Shown: positions 1 through 9,176 of the stretch, in pieces | Position numbering within the stretch: position 1 is the first letter of the stretch | Layout: each line of letters starts with the position of its first letter | NCBI GenBank assembly: GCA_011620595.1 | Contig: WOYX01000058.1 | Location: forward strand, 40,053-104,052 | Origin: Bacteroidales bacterium | Lineage (GTDB): Bacteria > Bacteroidota > Bacteroidia > Bacteroidales > VadinHA17 | DNA: 64,000 nucleotides | Reading direction: 5' to 3' | The notes under the pieces: model-generated | The model's database searches: none | Seen by the model: only the letters and a program-made list of their open reading frames with translations | What the model was told of the DNA's origin: nothing | Translations under genes and position numbers: made by a program

Positions 1-105
1 CAGTCGGCAGTCTTCAGTCCCCAGTCGGCAGTCTTCAGTCCCCAGTCGGCAGTCTTCAGTCTTCAGTCCCCAGTCTTCAGTTTTCAGTTTTCAGTCTTCA
101 GTCAA
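1..105. repeat. Tandem array of CAGTNNN heptamers
   Basis: Fifteen consecutive seven-base units, each starting CAGT, fill this stretch (CAGTCGG, CAGTCTT, CAGTCCC, CAGTTTT, CAGTCAA). The first units form a higher-order 21-base period (CGG, CTT, CCC variants) seen nearly three times. No reading frame is supported. The array is cut by the window edge, so its full length is unknown. Two units of the same kind (CAGTCCT CAGTCGG) stand at 52768-52781 beside the related core repeat. Confidence 0.9.
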
Positions 106-127
106 TCAGGTATTTAGAGTTTGCCGG

Positions 128-240
128 ACTGCTGACTGCTTCCAGCCGCCGAAACCTTCTTCGACATCCGTAGTTTTAACGTAGGATATGGCGAAGGTGG
201 CCGACTGCTTCCAGCCGCCGAAGCCTTGGCGAAGGTGGCC
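128..240 (-). repeat. Dispersed repeat core, one full and one internally deleted copy
   Basis: Two direct copies begin with the same 19 bases (134-152 and 203-221) and end with GGCGAAGGTGGCC (190-202 and 228-240). The second lacks the middle of the first. The reverse complement matches 52780-52866 closely, including GGCCACCTTCGCC, CGTTAAAACT and GATGTCGAAGAAGG. The last base of the element is the first base of the mnmA stop codon. The ends are partly palindromic, so a folded transcript or a non-autonomous element are both possible. No coding capacity is seen. Confidence 0.8.
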
Positions 241-1439
241 TAATGAAATATGGCTCCTGACCCCAGCAGCTCCTCCCCGTCATACCAGGCGGCAAACTGC
301 CCCGGAGTAATACCACGCTGCTGCTTTTCGAAGATTATGTAACAGCCCTCTTCCCGGGCATAGAGTCTGGCCCTCTGCAGGGGCTGGCGGTACCGAATAC
401 GCACAAGGTAATCACGGCTTTCACCGCTCTTCATCACAAGGTCTGTACGTATCCAGTGAACCTCCTCAGCCCTTATGAAGAGTCCTTTGCGGTATAGTCC
501 GCCGTGCATCTGACCCTCACCAACATATACCAGGTTGCTGACGGTGTCGGTGCCTATTACAAACAGCGGCTCCCTGTACCCGCCCAGGTTCAGTCCCTTG
601 CGTTGTCCCACGGTGAAGAAGTGTGCCCCGTTGTGTGCTCCTGCAGTCGTTCCGTCACCCGGCCCCATAGCATGCGGTGCAGCCATAAGCTGAAGTTCGG
701 ATGAAGAAACGTCACTCTCCGGCAGACCGTCAGACCATGCCCGGAAAGGATGCTCCTTAGGGGTGTAAATGACCCTGCCTTTTCTGGCCTCCAGCTGCTG
801 CTGAAGGAAGAGAGGCAGGTCAACCTTGCCAACAAAACAGATGCCCTGCGAATCCTTGCGGTCGGCTGTCGCAAGACCCAGGTCAGCAGCTATCCTGCGT
901 ACCTCCGGCTTCAACAGGGCACCGACAGGAAACAGTACATTGTCAAGCTGCTCCTGGCTCACCTGGCAGAGAAAATAACTCTGGTCCTTATTTCCGTCCA
1001 CTCCTGCCAGAAGCCTGTGCATGGGACCGGACGGAGTCTCTGTTGTCACCGTGCGGCAGTAATGGCCCGTGGCAACATAGTCTGCACCGCTGCTGAGCGC
1101 TTCACGGACAAAAGAGTCAAATTTTATCTCACGATTACAAAGGATATCAGGATTGGGAGTGCGACCCGCACCATATTCATTAAACATGTAATTGACCACC
1201 CTGTTGCGGTACTCTTTACTGAGATCAACGGTGCGCAGCTTAATACCAAGCTTTCTGGCCACCATCTCTGCAAAGGTTACGTCCTCATCCCATGGACAAT
1301 CGCCCTTCAGCACCCCCTGGCTGTCATGCCAGTTGATCATGAAGATTCCCTCCACCTCGTAGCCCTCCTCCTTAAGGAGCCACGCAGCGACGCTGGAGTC
1401 AACGCCTCCCGACAGCCCTACTGCAACCTTCTTCTTCAC
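240..1439 (-). CDS. mnmA: tRNA-specific 2-thiouridylase MnmA
   Basis: MnmA puts sulfur on C2 of the wobble uridine of tRNA Glu, Gln and Lys, using ATP and a persulfide relay in the cytoplasm. The 399-residue protein opens with the PP-loop SGGVDSS (residues 10-16). It keeps both family cysteines, Cys101 in PDILCNREIKF and Cys201 in DSQGICFVGK. It is longer than the usual 360-370 residues because of a low-complexity insertion at about 236-270. The start is a GTG at 1439; no later start is possible because the PP-loop is only ten residues in. A promoter box ends four bases upstream, so the message may be leaderless. The stop codon abuts the repeat at 128-240. Confidence 0.96.
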   Translation of the reverse strand: MKKKVAVGLSGGVDSSVAAWLLKEEGYEVEGIFMINWHDSQGVLKGDCPWDEDVTFAEMVARKLGIKLRTVDLSKEYRNRVVNYMFNEYGAGRTPNPDILCNREIKFDSFVREALSSGADYVATGHYCRTVTTETPSGPMHRLLAGVDGNKDQSYFLCQVSQEQLDNVLFPVGALLKPEVRRIAADLGLATADRKDSQGICFVGKVDLPLFLQQQLEARKGRVIYTPKEHPFRAWSDGLPESDVSSSELQLMAAPHAMGPGDGTTAGAHNGAHFFTVGQRKGLNLGGYREPLFVIGTDTVSNLVYVGEGQMHGGLYRKGLFIRAEEVHWIRTDLVMKSGESRDYLVRIRYRQPLQRARLYAREEGCYIIFEKQQRGITPGQFAAWYDGEELLGSGAIFH

Positions 1440-1443
1440 ACCG

Positions 1444-1451
1444 CAAAGGTA
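1444..1451 (-). promoter_or_regulatory. Bacteroidota -7 box (TACCTTTG) of mnmA
   Basis: Reverse complement TACCTTTG fits TAnnTTTG exactly. Only four bases separate it from the GTG start, implying a leaderless or nearly leaderless mRNA. Confidence 0.6.
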
Positions 1452-1527
1452 GCTCTTAACTCAATATGTTGAAAACTACTTCAACGCCGGCTCGGAGCGC
1501 AACTCTTTTTTTACTATTTTTCAAAAG

Positions 1528-4500
1528 ATGAACTCTCCGGGTAAATTATTGAAATACAGTGCATCGGCCGGTTCGGGAAAGACCCACGCCCTGACTGCAT
1601 TCTATCTGTCGCGCGTGCTTCGTGATCCCGGCGCCTACCGCAGGATTCTTGCCGTAACCTTTACCAACAGCGCCGCTGCCGAGATGAAGAGCCGCATACT
1701 GCAGCGGCTGTCGCTCCTCGGAGAGGAGAGTCCCGAAGGCGAGAGGGAGAGGAGTACCTTTGCCGGTTATCTCTGCAACTTCTTCCCGGAGCTGTGGCCT
1801 GACCCTGATGACGCCATGGTGACGGTGCGAAAGAACGCCCCGCTGGCACTCAATAACATCCTGCAGGATTATTCCCGATTCACCGTCGGTACCATTGATT
1901 CCTTCTTCCAGAGGGTGATCAGGGCCTTTGCACGTGAGATGGATATTCCTTCAGGCTATGAAATCGAACTTGAACATAACAACCTGCTCTCTGATGCCGT
2001 CGACGGACTGCTGGCAGAGGTGGCAACAGACAGAAGGCTGCTGGCCTGGATATCATCGTACGTCGGCTCCCGCCTTGATGACAATAAGGGATGGGATATC
2101 CGCAGAGAGATCATGGAGGTGGCCGAACTGATCTTCACGGAGAACTTCAGGCAGCTGAGCCCCCTGGAAAAGCAGACGATTGGCGATTACGAAGTGCTTA
2201 AACGGTACGCTGACAAGATATACATCATAAAAAGAGGCTTTGAGACAGAACTGAGAGCGTTGGCTGAAAGGGGCGTCACTCTCTGCGGCGAATGCGGACT
2301 TACCCTGGATGACTTCCTCAATAAGTCAAGGGGTGGAGTGGGTGATGCCATGCAAAAGTATGCACGGGGTGAGACAAAACCTCCCAACGCCACCTGGCGC
2401 AAGGCAGCGGAAGAGGGTAAATATTATCCGGCGAGCGCTGCCCCGGAGGTGATTGCTGCCTTTGAAGCAGCCATGCAAAAGGGGCTGGGAGAGACGGTGA
2501 AGGCCATCATGTCACTCTTTGAAAAGAGATATAGGCTTTACCTCTCCGCCATGGCACAGGTCAGGACCATACACGTGATAGGAATACTGGGAGCCATAAG
2601 CGAAAGGGTACGAAGCCTTGCACATGATGAAAACCTCTTCCTCCTGTCAGACTCCGGCGAGCTGATAAACAGGCTTATAGAAGATGATGACACTCCATTC
2701 ATTTATGAAAAGATAGGCACAGCTTATGACAATTACATAATAGACGAGTTTCAGGATACCTCACGTATACAGTGGAATAACTTCCGGCCACTGATGAGTG
2801 AAACAATGTCGCGCGGTAAGGACAACCTTGTTGTCGGCGATGTGAAGCAGTCAATCTATCGGTGGAGAAACAGCGACTGGAGAATCATACATCGGGAGGC
2901 GGCGGCAGCCTTTGGCGATGAGGCAGTGCGAAACGTGCTGCTTGATACCAACTACCGCAGCCGTGACAATGTCATCAGGTTTAACAACCACATCTTCGCT
3001 CCAGGGGCTATACCCGCACTATGCGATGAAAGACTCTCCTATGATCAGCTGAAAATCAGTTCTATATATGCAGAGTCAGTGCAAAAGGGTACCGATGCCA
3101 AACCAGGTGGGATGGTGCAGGTCAGCCTTTACGGGGCTTCAGAGGATGAGAAATGGAAGGATAGGGTGCTGAATGACATTCCTGCGTTGGTGGAGAGGTT
3201 ACAGGATCACGGCTACAGGGCTGATGACATACTATTCCTGTGCCGCACAAACGAGGAGGGGAAAAGCATCATCAGCCGCCTGCTTGAGTACAGTGCTGCC
3301 TGCCCCGATGAGAGAAAGTCAAGATACAACTTCGAGGTTACCTCTGGTGACTCTCTCTTCCTCGAGCGCAACCCGGCCGTCACCCTCATTATCGCTTCAC
3401 TGCGGTACCTGGTTGACCCCGGCAGCCGTATCAACAGGAGCCTGATGGTCAGATCTTACGTTCTCGCCACGGGTGGCGATGAGCATCTGGTATATGCCGG
3501 TGACGGGAGAACAGACTCCAATGATCGTCCGGCGCATAACGGCGAGAAAGAGCCGGGTGGCACTAATCCTCCGGTGAATGCCGGAGAAATGAATACGGAT
3601 AGTGATGACCCGATGCCGGAAGGATGGGAGGAGGCACTCAATGCCTTCAGGAACGAATCGCTCTTCAGCGCCACGGAAAACATGATCCGCTACTTCGGTC
3701 TCGGCAGCCGCAGTGAAAATGTTGCATACCTCTGCTCCCTGCAGGACGTGGTGCTGACTTACTCCGGCCGCTACAGCTCTGACCTGTCGTCGTTCGTCGG
3801 ATGGTGGGACAGGGAGGGTTGCAAAAGCACCCTCAGCCAGTCCGACCGTCAGGAGGCCATGCGTGTGATGACAATACACAAGGCCAAGGGACTGCAGGGA
3901 AAGGTGGTAATCGTACCCTTCGTCTCGTGGAATTTTGGAAGACGGGGTTTCAGCCGACCACTGCTCTGGGTCACTGATGTGCCGGAGCCTTTCTCCCCAA
4001 TGCCCTTCGTGCTGCCTGAACTGAGCAGCCGCCTCGATGATTCTCTCTTTGCCGGAGAGGCGATGACTGAGAAGGTGTCAGAATGGATTGACGGCATCAA
4101 CCTTCTCTATGTAGCTTTCACCCGCGCAGTGGATGTGCTCTGCATTATGGCTCCGGAGACGACCAAACCCACCTCCGGCGGTGCCAGCGCCGAAAGCCTG
4201 CTCAATGAGGCGGTGAAAAGCCTGCCCGATGACTTCTCTCGCAGTGAGACTGACAACATAAGACACATAGTATGCGGGGAGCTTCCTCCAGTGACAACCG
4301 AAGAAAAGGAGCTAACATGGGACCTCGATAACTATGAGGTAAATGAGAGAAGCGGCAGGCTCAGACTGAGAACGGGCGGCGCCCTCCCGCTCGATGATGT
4401 CAAACTGACGGAGCGCGGGGGCAGGGCATACGGCATCATGATGCATGAACTGCTGAGCAGGGTGATAACAGCCGGTGATATCGGGGCTGCCGCTGATTAT

Positions 4501-4839
4501 GTGTGCAACAGCGGATTGCTTCCCCTTACACAACGTGATGAGATAGTCACGCGGGTACGAAAGATAATCTCTACTGAGAGGGTGAGACGCTGGTTCGACG
4601 GCTCCTGCACCGTGCTGACGGAAGCCACTATCATACTGCCTGCGGGCGCCGCCCGCCGCCCTGACCGCATCATGACAGACAACGGCAACGTCACGGTGGT
4701 GGATTACAAGTTCGGAGAACCGGATGAACGTCACCGCCGACAGGCCTCCGGCTACTGCGACCTGCTTAAGCAGATGGGATACACACAGGTGAGCGCCTGG
4801 CTCTGGTATGTGGAAAAGGATATTCTGGAGGAGGTATGA
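1528..4839 (+). CDS. addA: UvrD/RecB-family helicase-nuclease, AddA-like
   Basis: Predicted ATP-dependent 3'-5' helicase and nuclease subunit of a double-strand-break end-processing complex that feeds RecA. Walker A is SAGSGKTH (about residues 13-20) and Walker B is IIDEFQDT (about 405-412), followed by GDVKQSIYRWR of the UvrD superfamily. The C-terminal end carries a RecB-type PD-(D/E)XK nuclease with RPDRI (about 1043) and VVDYKFG (about 1056), then QASGY. Length 1103 is normal for AddA. The stop overlaps the next gene by 4 bases (ATGA), and that gene overlaps an AddB-like gene the same way, so the three form one translationally coupled operon. Naming as AddA rather than a generic UvrD/RecB protein is an inference from this pairing. 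Confidence 0.88.
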   Translation: MNSPGKLLKYSASAGSGKTHALTAFYLSRVLRDPGAYRRILAVTFTNSAAAEMKSRILQRLSLLGEESPEGERERSTFAGYLCNFFPELWPDPDDAMVTVRKNAPLALNNILQDYSRFTVGTIDSFFQRVIRAFAREMDIPSGYEIELEHNNLLSDAVDGLLAEVATDRRLLAWISSYVGSRLDDNKGWDIRREIMEVAELIFTENFRQLSPLEKQTIGDYEVLKRYADKIYIIKRGFETELRALAERGVTLCGECGLTLDDFLNKSRGGVGDAMQKYARGETKPPNATWRKAAEEGKYYPASAAPEVIAAFEAAMQKGLGETVKAIMSLFEKRYRLYLSAMAQVRTIHVIGILGAISERVRSLAHDENLFLLSDSGELINRLIEDDDTPFIYEKIGTAYDNYIIDEFQDTSRIQWNNFRPLMSETMSRGKDNLVVGDVKQSIYRWRNSDWRIIHREAAAAFGDEAVRNVLLDTNYRSRDNVIRFNNHIFAPGAIPALCDERLSYDQLKISSIYAESVQKGTDAKPGGMVQVSLYGASEDEKWKDRVLNDIPALVERLQDHGYRADDILFLCRTNEEGKSIISRLLEYSAACPDERKSRYNFEVTSGDSLFLERNPAVTLIIASLRYLVDPGSRINRSLMVRSYVLATGGDEHLVYAGDGRTDSNDRPAHNGEKEPGGTNPPVNAGEMNTDSDDPMPEGWEEALNAFRNESLFSATENMIRYFGLGSRSENVAYLCSLQDVVLTYSGRYSSDLSSFVGWWDREGCKSTLSQSDRQEAMRVMTIHKAKGLQGKVVIVPFVSWNFGRRGFSRPLLWVTDVPEPFSPMPFVLPELSSRLDDSLFAGEAMTEKVSEWIDGINLLYVAFTRAVDVLCIMAPETTKPTSGGASAESLLNEAVKSLPDDFSRSETDNIRHIVCGELPPVTTEEKELTWDLDNYEVNERSGRLRLRTGGALPLDDVKLTERGGRAYGIMMHELLSRVITAGDIGAAADYVCNSGLLPLTQRDEIVTRVRKIISTERVRRWFDGSCTVLTEATIILPAGAARRPDRIMTDNGNVTVVDYKFGEPDERHRRQASGYCDLLKQMGYTQVSAWLWYVEKDILEEV

Positions 4840-5798
4840 CCCGGGAACAGACATATCCATGGGGAACGGCAAGACGGTATAACTCATACACCGACTGGTT
4901 CACCGCTCACTTCGGGATGAGAGTGCAGAAGGTGAGCATAAACGCAGGCTTTACCTGCCCCAACCGTGACGGAACACTCGGATATGGCGGATGTACCTAC
5001 TGTAACAATGAAGCCTTCATACCCGCATACTGCACACCAGACAGCAGCGTCACGGAGCAGATTGACAGGGGCATTGCCTTCCACCGTAAAAGGTATCGTC
5101 GGGCAGATAACTATCTTGCATATTTCCAGGCCTATACAAATACATATGCAGGTATTGAAAGGCTGATGTCACTCTATGAGGAAGCCCTCCGTCACCCGGC
5201 AGTGGCCGGACTGGTCATAGGGACCCGCCCCGACTGTGTCAGCAGCGAGCTGCTCGATTACCTGGCACAACTGTCTGTTGAAAGGTTTGTTACTGTTGAA
5301 TACGGTATCGAAACTGTCAGTGATGTGACACTTAAACGGATCAACAGGGGCCATACCTTGGCTGACGCCGTGAGGGCCACAGGGGAGACCTCACGCAGAG
5401 GGATACGCACCGGGGTACACCTTATCTTCGGCCTCCCGGGTGAGAGCCGGAGCCAGATAACCGCAAGCGCAGAGGTGATCTCATCAATGCCGGTTAATGT
5501 TCTTAAAATCAGGCAGCTGCAGCTGATCAGGGGGACAGCCATGTCACACGAGTTCAGGGACAAACCGGAAGAGTTTGACCTCTATTCGCTTGATGATTAT
5601 ATAGACCTTGTCATATCTTTCATTGAGAGACTTAAACCTGCCATTATGATTGACCGCATAAGCGGTGAGGCACCGCCGCGAATGCTTGATGACCCGCGCA
5701 ACTGGAGCCTGCGAAGCAACGAAATCCTGCAACTGTTCACACAGCGTCTCGAAGAACGGGCAACATGGCAGGGCAGACTTTATAAACCCGGATTATGA
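4836..5798 (+). CDS. TIGR01212-family radical SAM protein (YhcC-like)
   Basis: A 320-residue radical SAM enzyme of the YhcC/TIGR01212 family. The iron-sulfur cysteines are Cys41, Cys53 and Cys56, with the family's unusual wide first spacing (C-x11-C-x2-C) instead of the usual C-x3-C-x2-C. The N-terminal segment RYNSYTDWFTAHFG and the later GVHLIFGLPGE are typical of the family. The substrate is unknown to me. It overlaps the addA-like gene upstream and the addB-like gene downstream by four bases each, so it is made together with a recombination nuclease; whether this has functional meaning is open. Confidence 0.9.
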   Translation: MTREQTYPWGTARRYNSYTDWFTAHFGMRVQKVSINAGFTCPNRDGTLGYGGCTYCNNEAFIPAYCTPDSSVTEQIDRGIAFHRKRYRRADNYLAYFQAYTNTYAGIERLMSLYEEALRHPAVAGLVIGTRPDCVSSELLDYLAQLSVERFVTVEYGIETVSDVTLKRINRGHTLADAVRATGETSRRGIRTGVHLIFGLPGESRSQITASAEVISSMPVNVLKIRQLQLIRGTAMSHEFRDKPEEFDLYSLDDYIDLVISFIERLKPAIMIDRISGEAPPRMLDDPRNWSLRSNEILQLFTQRLEERATWQGRLYKPGL

Positions 5799-8674
5799 TG
5801 GATTTCCTTGAGCGAGTGGCATATGAACTCCACACTAATCATGGCGAAGAGATGATCAGCCAGAGAGTGGTACTGCCCAGCAGGAGGGCCGGACTCTACC
5901 TGGCAAAATACCTCTCGCGACTGAGCGACAGGCCCCAGTGGTCGCCGGTGATGCTCACCGTGAGTGAACTTTTTCAGTCACTGACAGAGCTCAGGCCAAC
6001 CGATACTGAGACGATGATCTTCGAACTCTACCGCGTGTACAGAAAGAGATTCGGAGAGGAGATGAGCTTTGACGACTTCTGGCCGTGGGGCGAGGTCATC
6101 ATCAGCGACTTCAATGATATTGACCTCTGGCTTGCCGATGCTGACAAACTCTACAGCAATATCTCCGAGATGAAGGAGATAGATGCAAAATTCGGCGGAC
6201 TGACGGATGAGCAGAATGAGATCATAAGGGGATTCTGGAAATCGTTTAATCCCGGCTCCGCCGAGAGCGAGGCACGTTCACGTTTCCGTTCGGTGTGGCA
6301 GAGGCTTGGACCTCTCTTCAACGATTTCAGAGCAGCGATGAGGACAAAGGGATTGGCAGGAGACGGCATGCTCTGCCGCGATGTAGCTGAGAGGGCTATG
6401 GCTGGTACACTGAAGGTGCCCGAAGGGGTTGTATGGCATGTGACAGGACTTAACGCACTGAACAGTTGCGAGAGAGAGCTGTTCAGGTATCTCAGGGAGA
6501 GGGGGCAGGCTAAATTTTACTGGGATAACGACCATTTCTTCATGGAGGACCCGGGTCACAAAGCCTCTGTCTTCATGCGTGAGAATATCAGGCAGTTTGG
6601 CAATGATCTCCCGCCGGGGGAGGGTCAGCAGGCATCACATCCCCACGGTACCTGGAACATAATTGATACCCCCTCAGATACTGCCCAGGCCCGCATGGTG
6701 TCAAAGATCATTGAAAAGGATGAGATAGCAATTGAAGGAGATATGACTGACACCGCGGTGATACTCGCCGATGAGAAGCTGCTGATGCCAGTGCTTAACT
6801 CTCTGCCCGCCTCCGTGGGTGATGTCAATGTCACAATGGGCCACCCCTTCCGCCTTACCTCTCTATACTCATTCCTGAAACAGCTGATGTCGCTTATAAG
6901 ATCAGCGAGGATAAGCAGCGGCGACAGATCATTCAGGAGTGAAGAGGTGATCGCTCTCCTCAGGCACCAGTATTTCAGACTGCTGGCCGGCCGCGACGCG
7001 GGTGAGGTAATCAGCGCAATAATTTCAGGTAATATGATCAGGGTGACCGAGGAGATGCTCCGGTCACGCCTTCCCCTGGGAAAACTCTTTGACATACCCG
7101 CTGGCGGCAGCGATCTGCCGGGATTTCTCTCAGCCGTGATGGAGACGATTGAAGAGGCCACCTTCGCCGCCGAAGAGGATAAGGAATTGACTCTCAGTAC
7201 AGACCGAGAGTATCTGAGGATGGCCATGAGCAGCATGACCCGGATCGGTAACCTGATCAGCTCATACAGCCTGGACCTGAAGATTGATACATGCATCAGG
7301 CTCATTGACAGGATTCTCCGCAAGCTTGTCGTGCCCTTCTCCGGCGAGCCCCTGCGTGGCATCCAGGTGATGGGGGTGCTTGAGACCCGCGCCCTGGAAT
7401 TCAGGAACATCATCTTCCTCTCGCTCAATGAGGGTACCTTCCCGGGACAGTCGTTTGACAACACTTATATTCCATATAACATCCGCAGAGCCTTCGGGCT
7501 TCCCACCCTGAATGAGCATGAATCAATCTATTCATACTATTTCTTCAGGCTTCTGCGCAAGCCCGACAGAGGCTGGTTCATCTACAACTCGGCGACCCAG
7601 GGCCTCAGCAGCGGAGAGATGAGCCGCTACCTGGTAAGGATGAGTTACAGCCCTGTCTTCCATCCCGCTCAGCAGAGCACCCGTATCAGTGTCGGTCGCA
7701 GCCGCATGATGCCCGAACGGCTGCCAAAGAGTAAGGAACATAACAGGCTGCTGCTGGATCTTTACGGCACAGACGGCAGAACAGGAAAATACCTCTCTCC
7801 CAGTGCCATAAATACCTGGGTCACCTGCCGTATGAAATTCTACTACAGGTATGTGTGCGGAATGCCTGAGGAGGAGATACTGGAAAAGGATATTGACCAG
7901 CGCAGGTTCGGTAACATACTCCATGAGACAATCAACAGTCTCTATGCCCCGTTCAGAGAGGATCCGGGAGCACCGGCAGCAATCGCATCACTGGCCGCTG
8001 ACCGCACCCGTGTCAGAGATGCCATCATCGGCTCTGCACTGGCGGAGATGAAATGGACCATGGAGACCCTCATGGAGGGAAGAGGCCTGATAATAGTAGA
8101 AGTGCTGGAGAGGTATATTAATGACCTGTTGAAGTATGATGCCGGAAATGAGGGGCTGATATTGCTGAACCTCGAAGATGACTTCACTGCTGTCCGCACC
8201 GTGGCGAACGGAGCCGGCCGGGAAAGGGAGATCAGAATAGGAGGAAGGGCCGACAGGGTTGACAGCACTGCCGGGGTGGTAAGGGTTGTCGACTATAAGA
8301 CCGGTGCACCGAAGAAGGAGGCTGTGGTACCGGAAGATCTTTTTGATGAAGAAAAGGAAAAAAGAAACGATGCATTCCTGCAGGCGCTGATCTACAGTTG
8401 CCTGATCCGTGACCTTCATAAAGACAGACTGGTTATTCCGGCCATATACTGGGTGCAGCAGCTCTCCTCAGCTGATTTCACACCTTATGCTCCGGTGGCG
8501 GGTCTCAACGGCCCCGGCGCTGACCGGAAATCATGGGAACAGTTCATGGGAAGGTTTTCGGAAAAGCTGGATGCGACACTTGGGCGTATCTTCTCAGAGG
8601 ATGAGGAATACAGGATGACACAGTTTGAACGGCGCTGCACGTGGTGCCCCTACAGGGCCCTCTGCCAAAGGTAA
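5795..8674 (+). CDS. addB: PD-(D/E)XK nuclease with Fe-S cysteines, AddB-like
   Basis: Predicted second nuclease subunit of the AddAB-type complex (959 residues). The central part resembles an inactive UvrD-like helicase fold without a clear Walker A. The C-terminal nuclease shows GRADRVD (about 817) and VVDYKTG (about 830), then QALIYSC. Four cysteines, Cys678, Cys948, Cys951 and Cys957, have the C-...-C-x2-C-x5-C arrangement that holds a [4Fe-4S] cluster in AddB and Cas4. The start overlaps the radical SAM gene by four bases. Only ten bases separate its stop from that of the convergent ribH, with no terminator visible. Confidence 0.87.
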   Translation: MMDFLERVAYELHTNHGEEMISQRVVLPSRRAGLYLAKYLSRLSDRPQWSPVMLTVSELFQSLTELRPTDTETMIFELYRVYRKRFGEEMSFDDFWPWGEVIISDFNDIDLWLADADKLYSNISEMKEIDAKFGGLTDEQNEIIRGFWKSFNPGSAESEARSRFRSVWQRLGPLFNDFRAAMRTKGLAGDGMLCRDVAERAMAGTLKVPEGVVWHVTGLNALNSCERELFRYLRERGQAKFYWDNDHFFMEDPGHKASVFMRENIRQFGNDLPPGEGQQASHPHGTWNIIDTPSDTAQARMVSKIIEKDEIAIEGDMTDTAVILADEKLLMPVLNSLPASVGDVNVTMGHPFRLTSLYSFLKQLMSLIRSARISSGDRSFRSEEVIALLRHQYFRLLAGRDAGEVISAIISGNMIRVTEEMLRSRLPLGKLFDIPAGGSDLPGFLSAVMETIEEATFAAEEDKELTLSTDREYLRMAMSSMTRIGNLISSYSLDLKIDTCIRLIDRILRKLVVPFSGEPLRGIQVMGVLETRALEFRNIIFLSLNEGTFPGQSFDNTYIPYNIRRAFGLPTLNEHESIYSYYFFRLLRKPDRGWFIYNSATQGLSSGEMSRYLVRMSYSPVFHPAQQSTRISVGRSRMMPERLPKSKEHNRLLLDLYGTDGRTGKYLSPSAINTWVTCRMKFYYRYVCGMPEEEILEKDIDQRRFGNILHETINSLYAPFREDPGAPAAIASLAADRTRVRDAIIGSALAEMKWTMETLMEGRGLIIVEVLERYINDLLKYDAGNEGLILLNLEDDFTAVRTVANGAGREREIRIGGRADRVDSTAGVVRVVDYKTGAPKKEAVVPEDLFDEEKEKRNDAFLQALIYSCLIRDLHKDRLVIPAIYWVQQLSSADFTPYAPVAGLNGPGADRKSWEQFMGRFSEKLDATLGRIFSEDEEYRMTQFERRCTWCPYRALCQR

Positions 8675-8684
8675 AATAAGAAAC

Positions 8685-9173
8685 TTATTTTTCCATCCGG
8701 CGCTGAAGTGCTGCCATGCGTATCGCCGTAATTGCAGCTTCGTCGCCCTTGTTGCCGTGTATGCCGCCGGAGCGTTCCCGGGCCTGCTGTTGCGTGAGGG
8801 TGGTGAGCACACCGAAGATGAACGGTATGTTGTAATCGAGGTTGAGCTGCGTGATTCCCTGGGTGACTGCCTGGCAAATGTATGTGAAATGCGGTGTCTC
8901 TCCCTGGATCACGCATCCGAGGCATATAACCCCGTCGGTGTCGTCATACTCGGCCAGCCATTGTGCCCCCAGTGTTAACTCAAAAGTGCCGGGGACATGA
9001 TGTACAACGATGTTATCATCCGATACGCCATGCCCTTTCAGTGTTTTGACGGCTCCTTCAAGAAGAGTATGGGTGATCTCACTGTTCCAGTCAGCTACTA
9101 CTATGCCGAACCTCATCCCTGATGCATCGGGGATCTGTGAGGGATCGTATTCAGATAGATTGCGGGTTGCCAC
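8685..9173 (-). CDS. ribH: 6,7-dimethyl-8-ribityllumazine synthase
   Basis: RibH condenses 5-amino-6-ribitylamino-uracil with 3,4-dihydroxy-2-butanone 4-phosphate in riboflavin synthesis. The 162 residues are full length. Family signatures include VADWNSEIT near the N-terminus, [13 protein letters not shown], and [10 protein letters not shown] with its catalytic-loop His. It lies three bases after the membrane TPR gene and probably shares its promoter at 9899-9906. No other rib genes are present and no FMN riboswitch is visible. Confidence 0.95.
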   Translation of the reverse strand: MATRNLSEYDPSQIPDASGMRFGIVVADWNSEITHTLLEGAVKTLKGHGVSDDNIVVHHVPGTFELTLGAQWLAEYDDTDGVICLGCVIQGETPHFTYICQAVTQGITQLNLDYNIPFIFGVLTTLTQQQARERSGGIHGNKGDEAAITAIRMAALQRRMEK

Positions 9174-9176
9174 CTG

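Noticed and set aside
1-105. Possible CRISPR array
   Set aside because: Units are seven bases with no unique spacers, and there are no cas genes.
750-1472. 240-codon plus-strand frame opposite mnmA
   Set aside because: Fully antisense to mnmA, no recognisable protein features.
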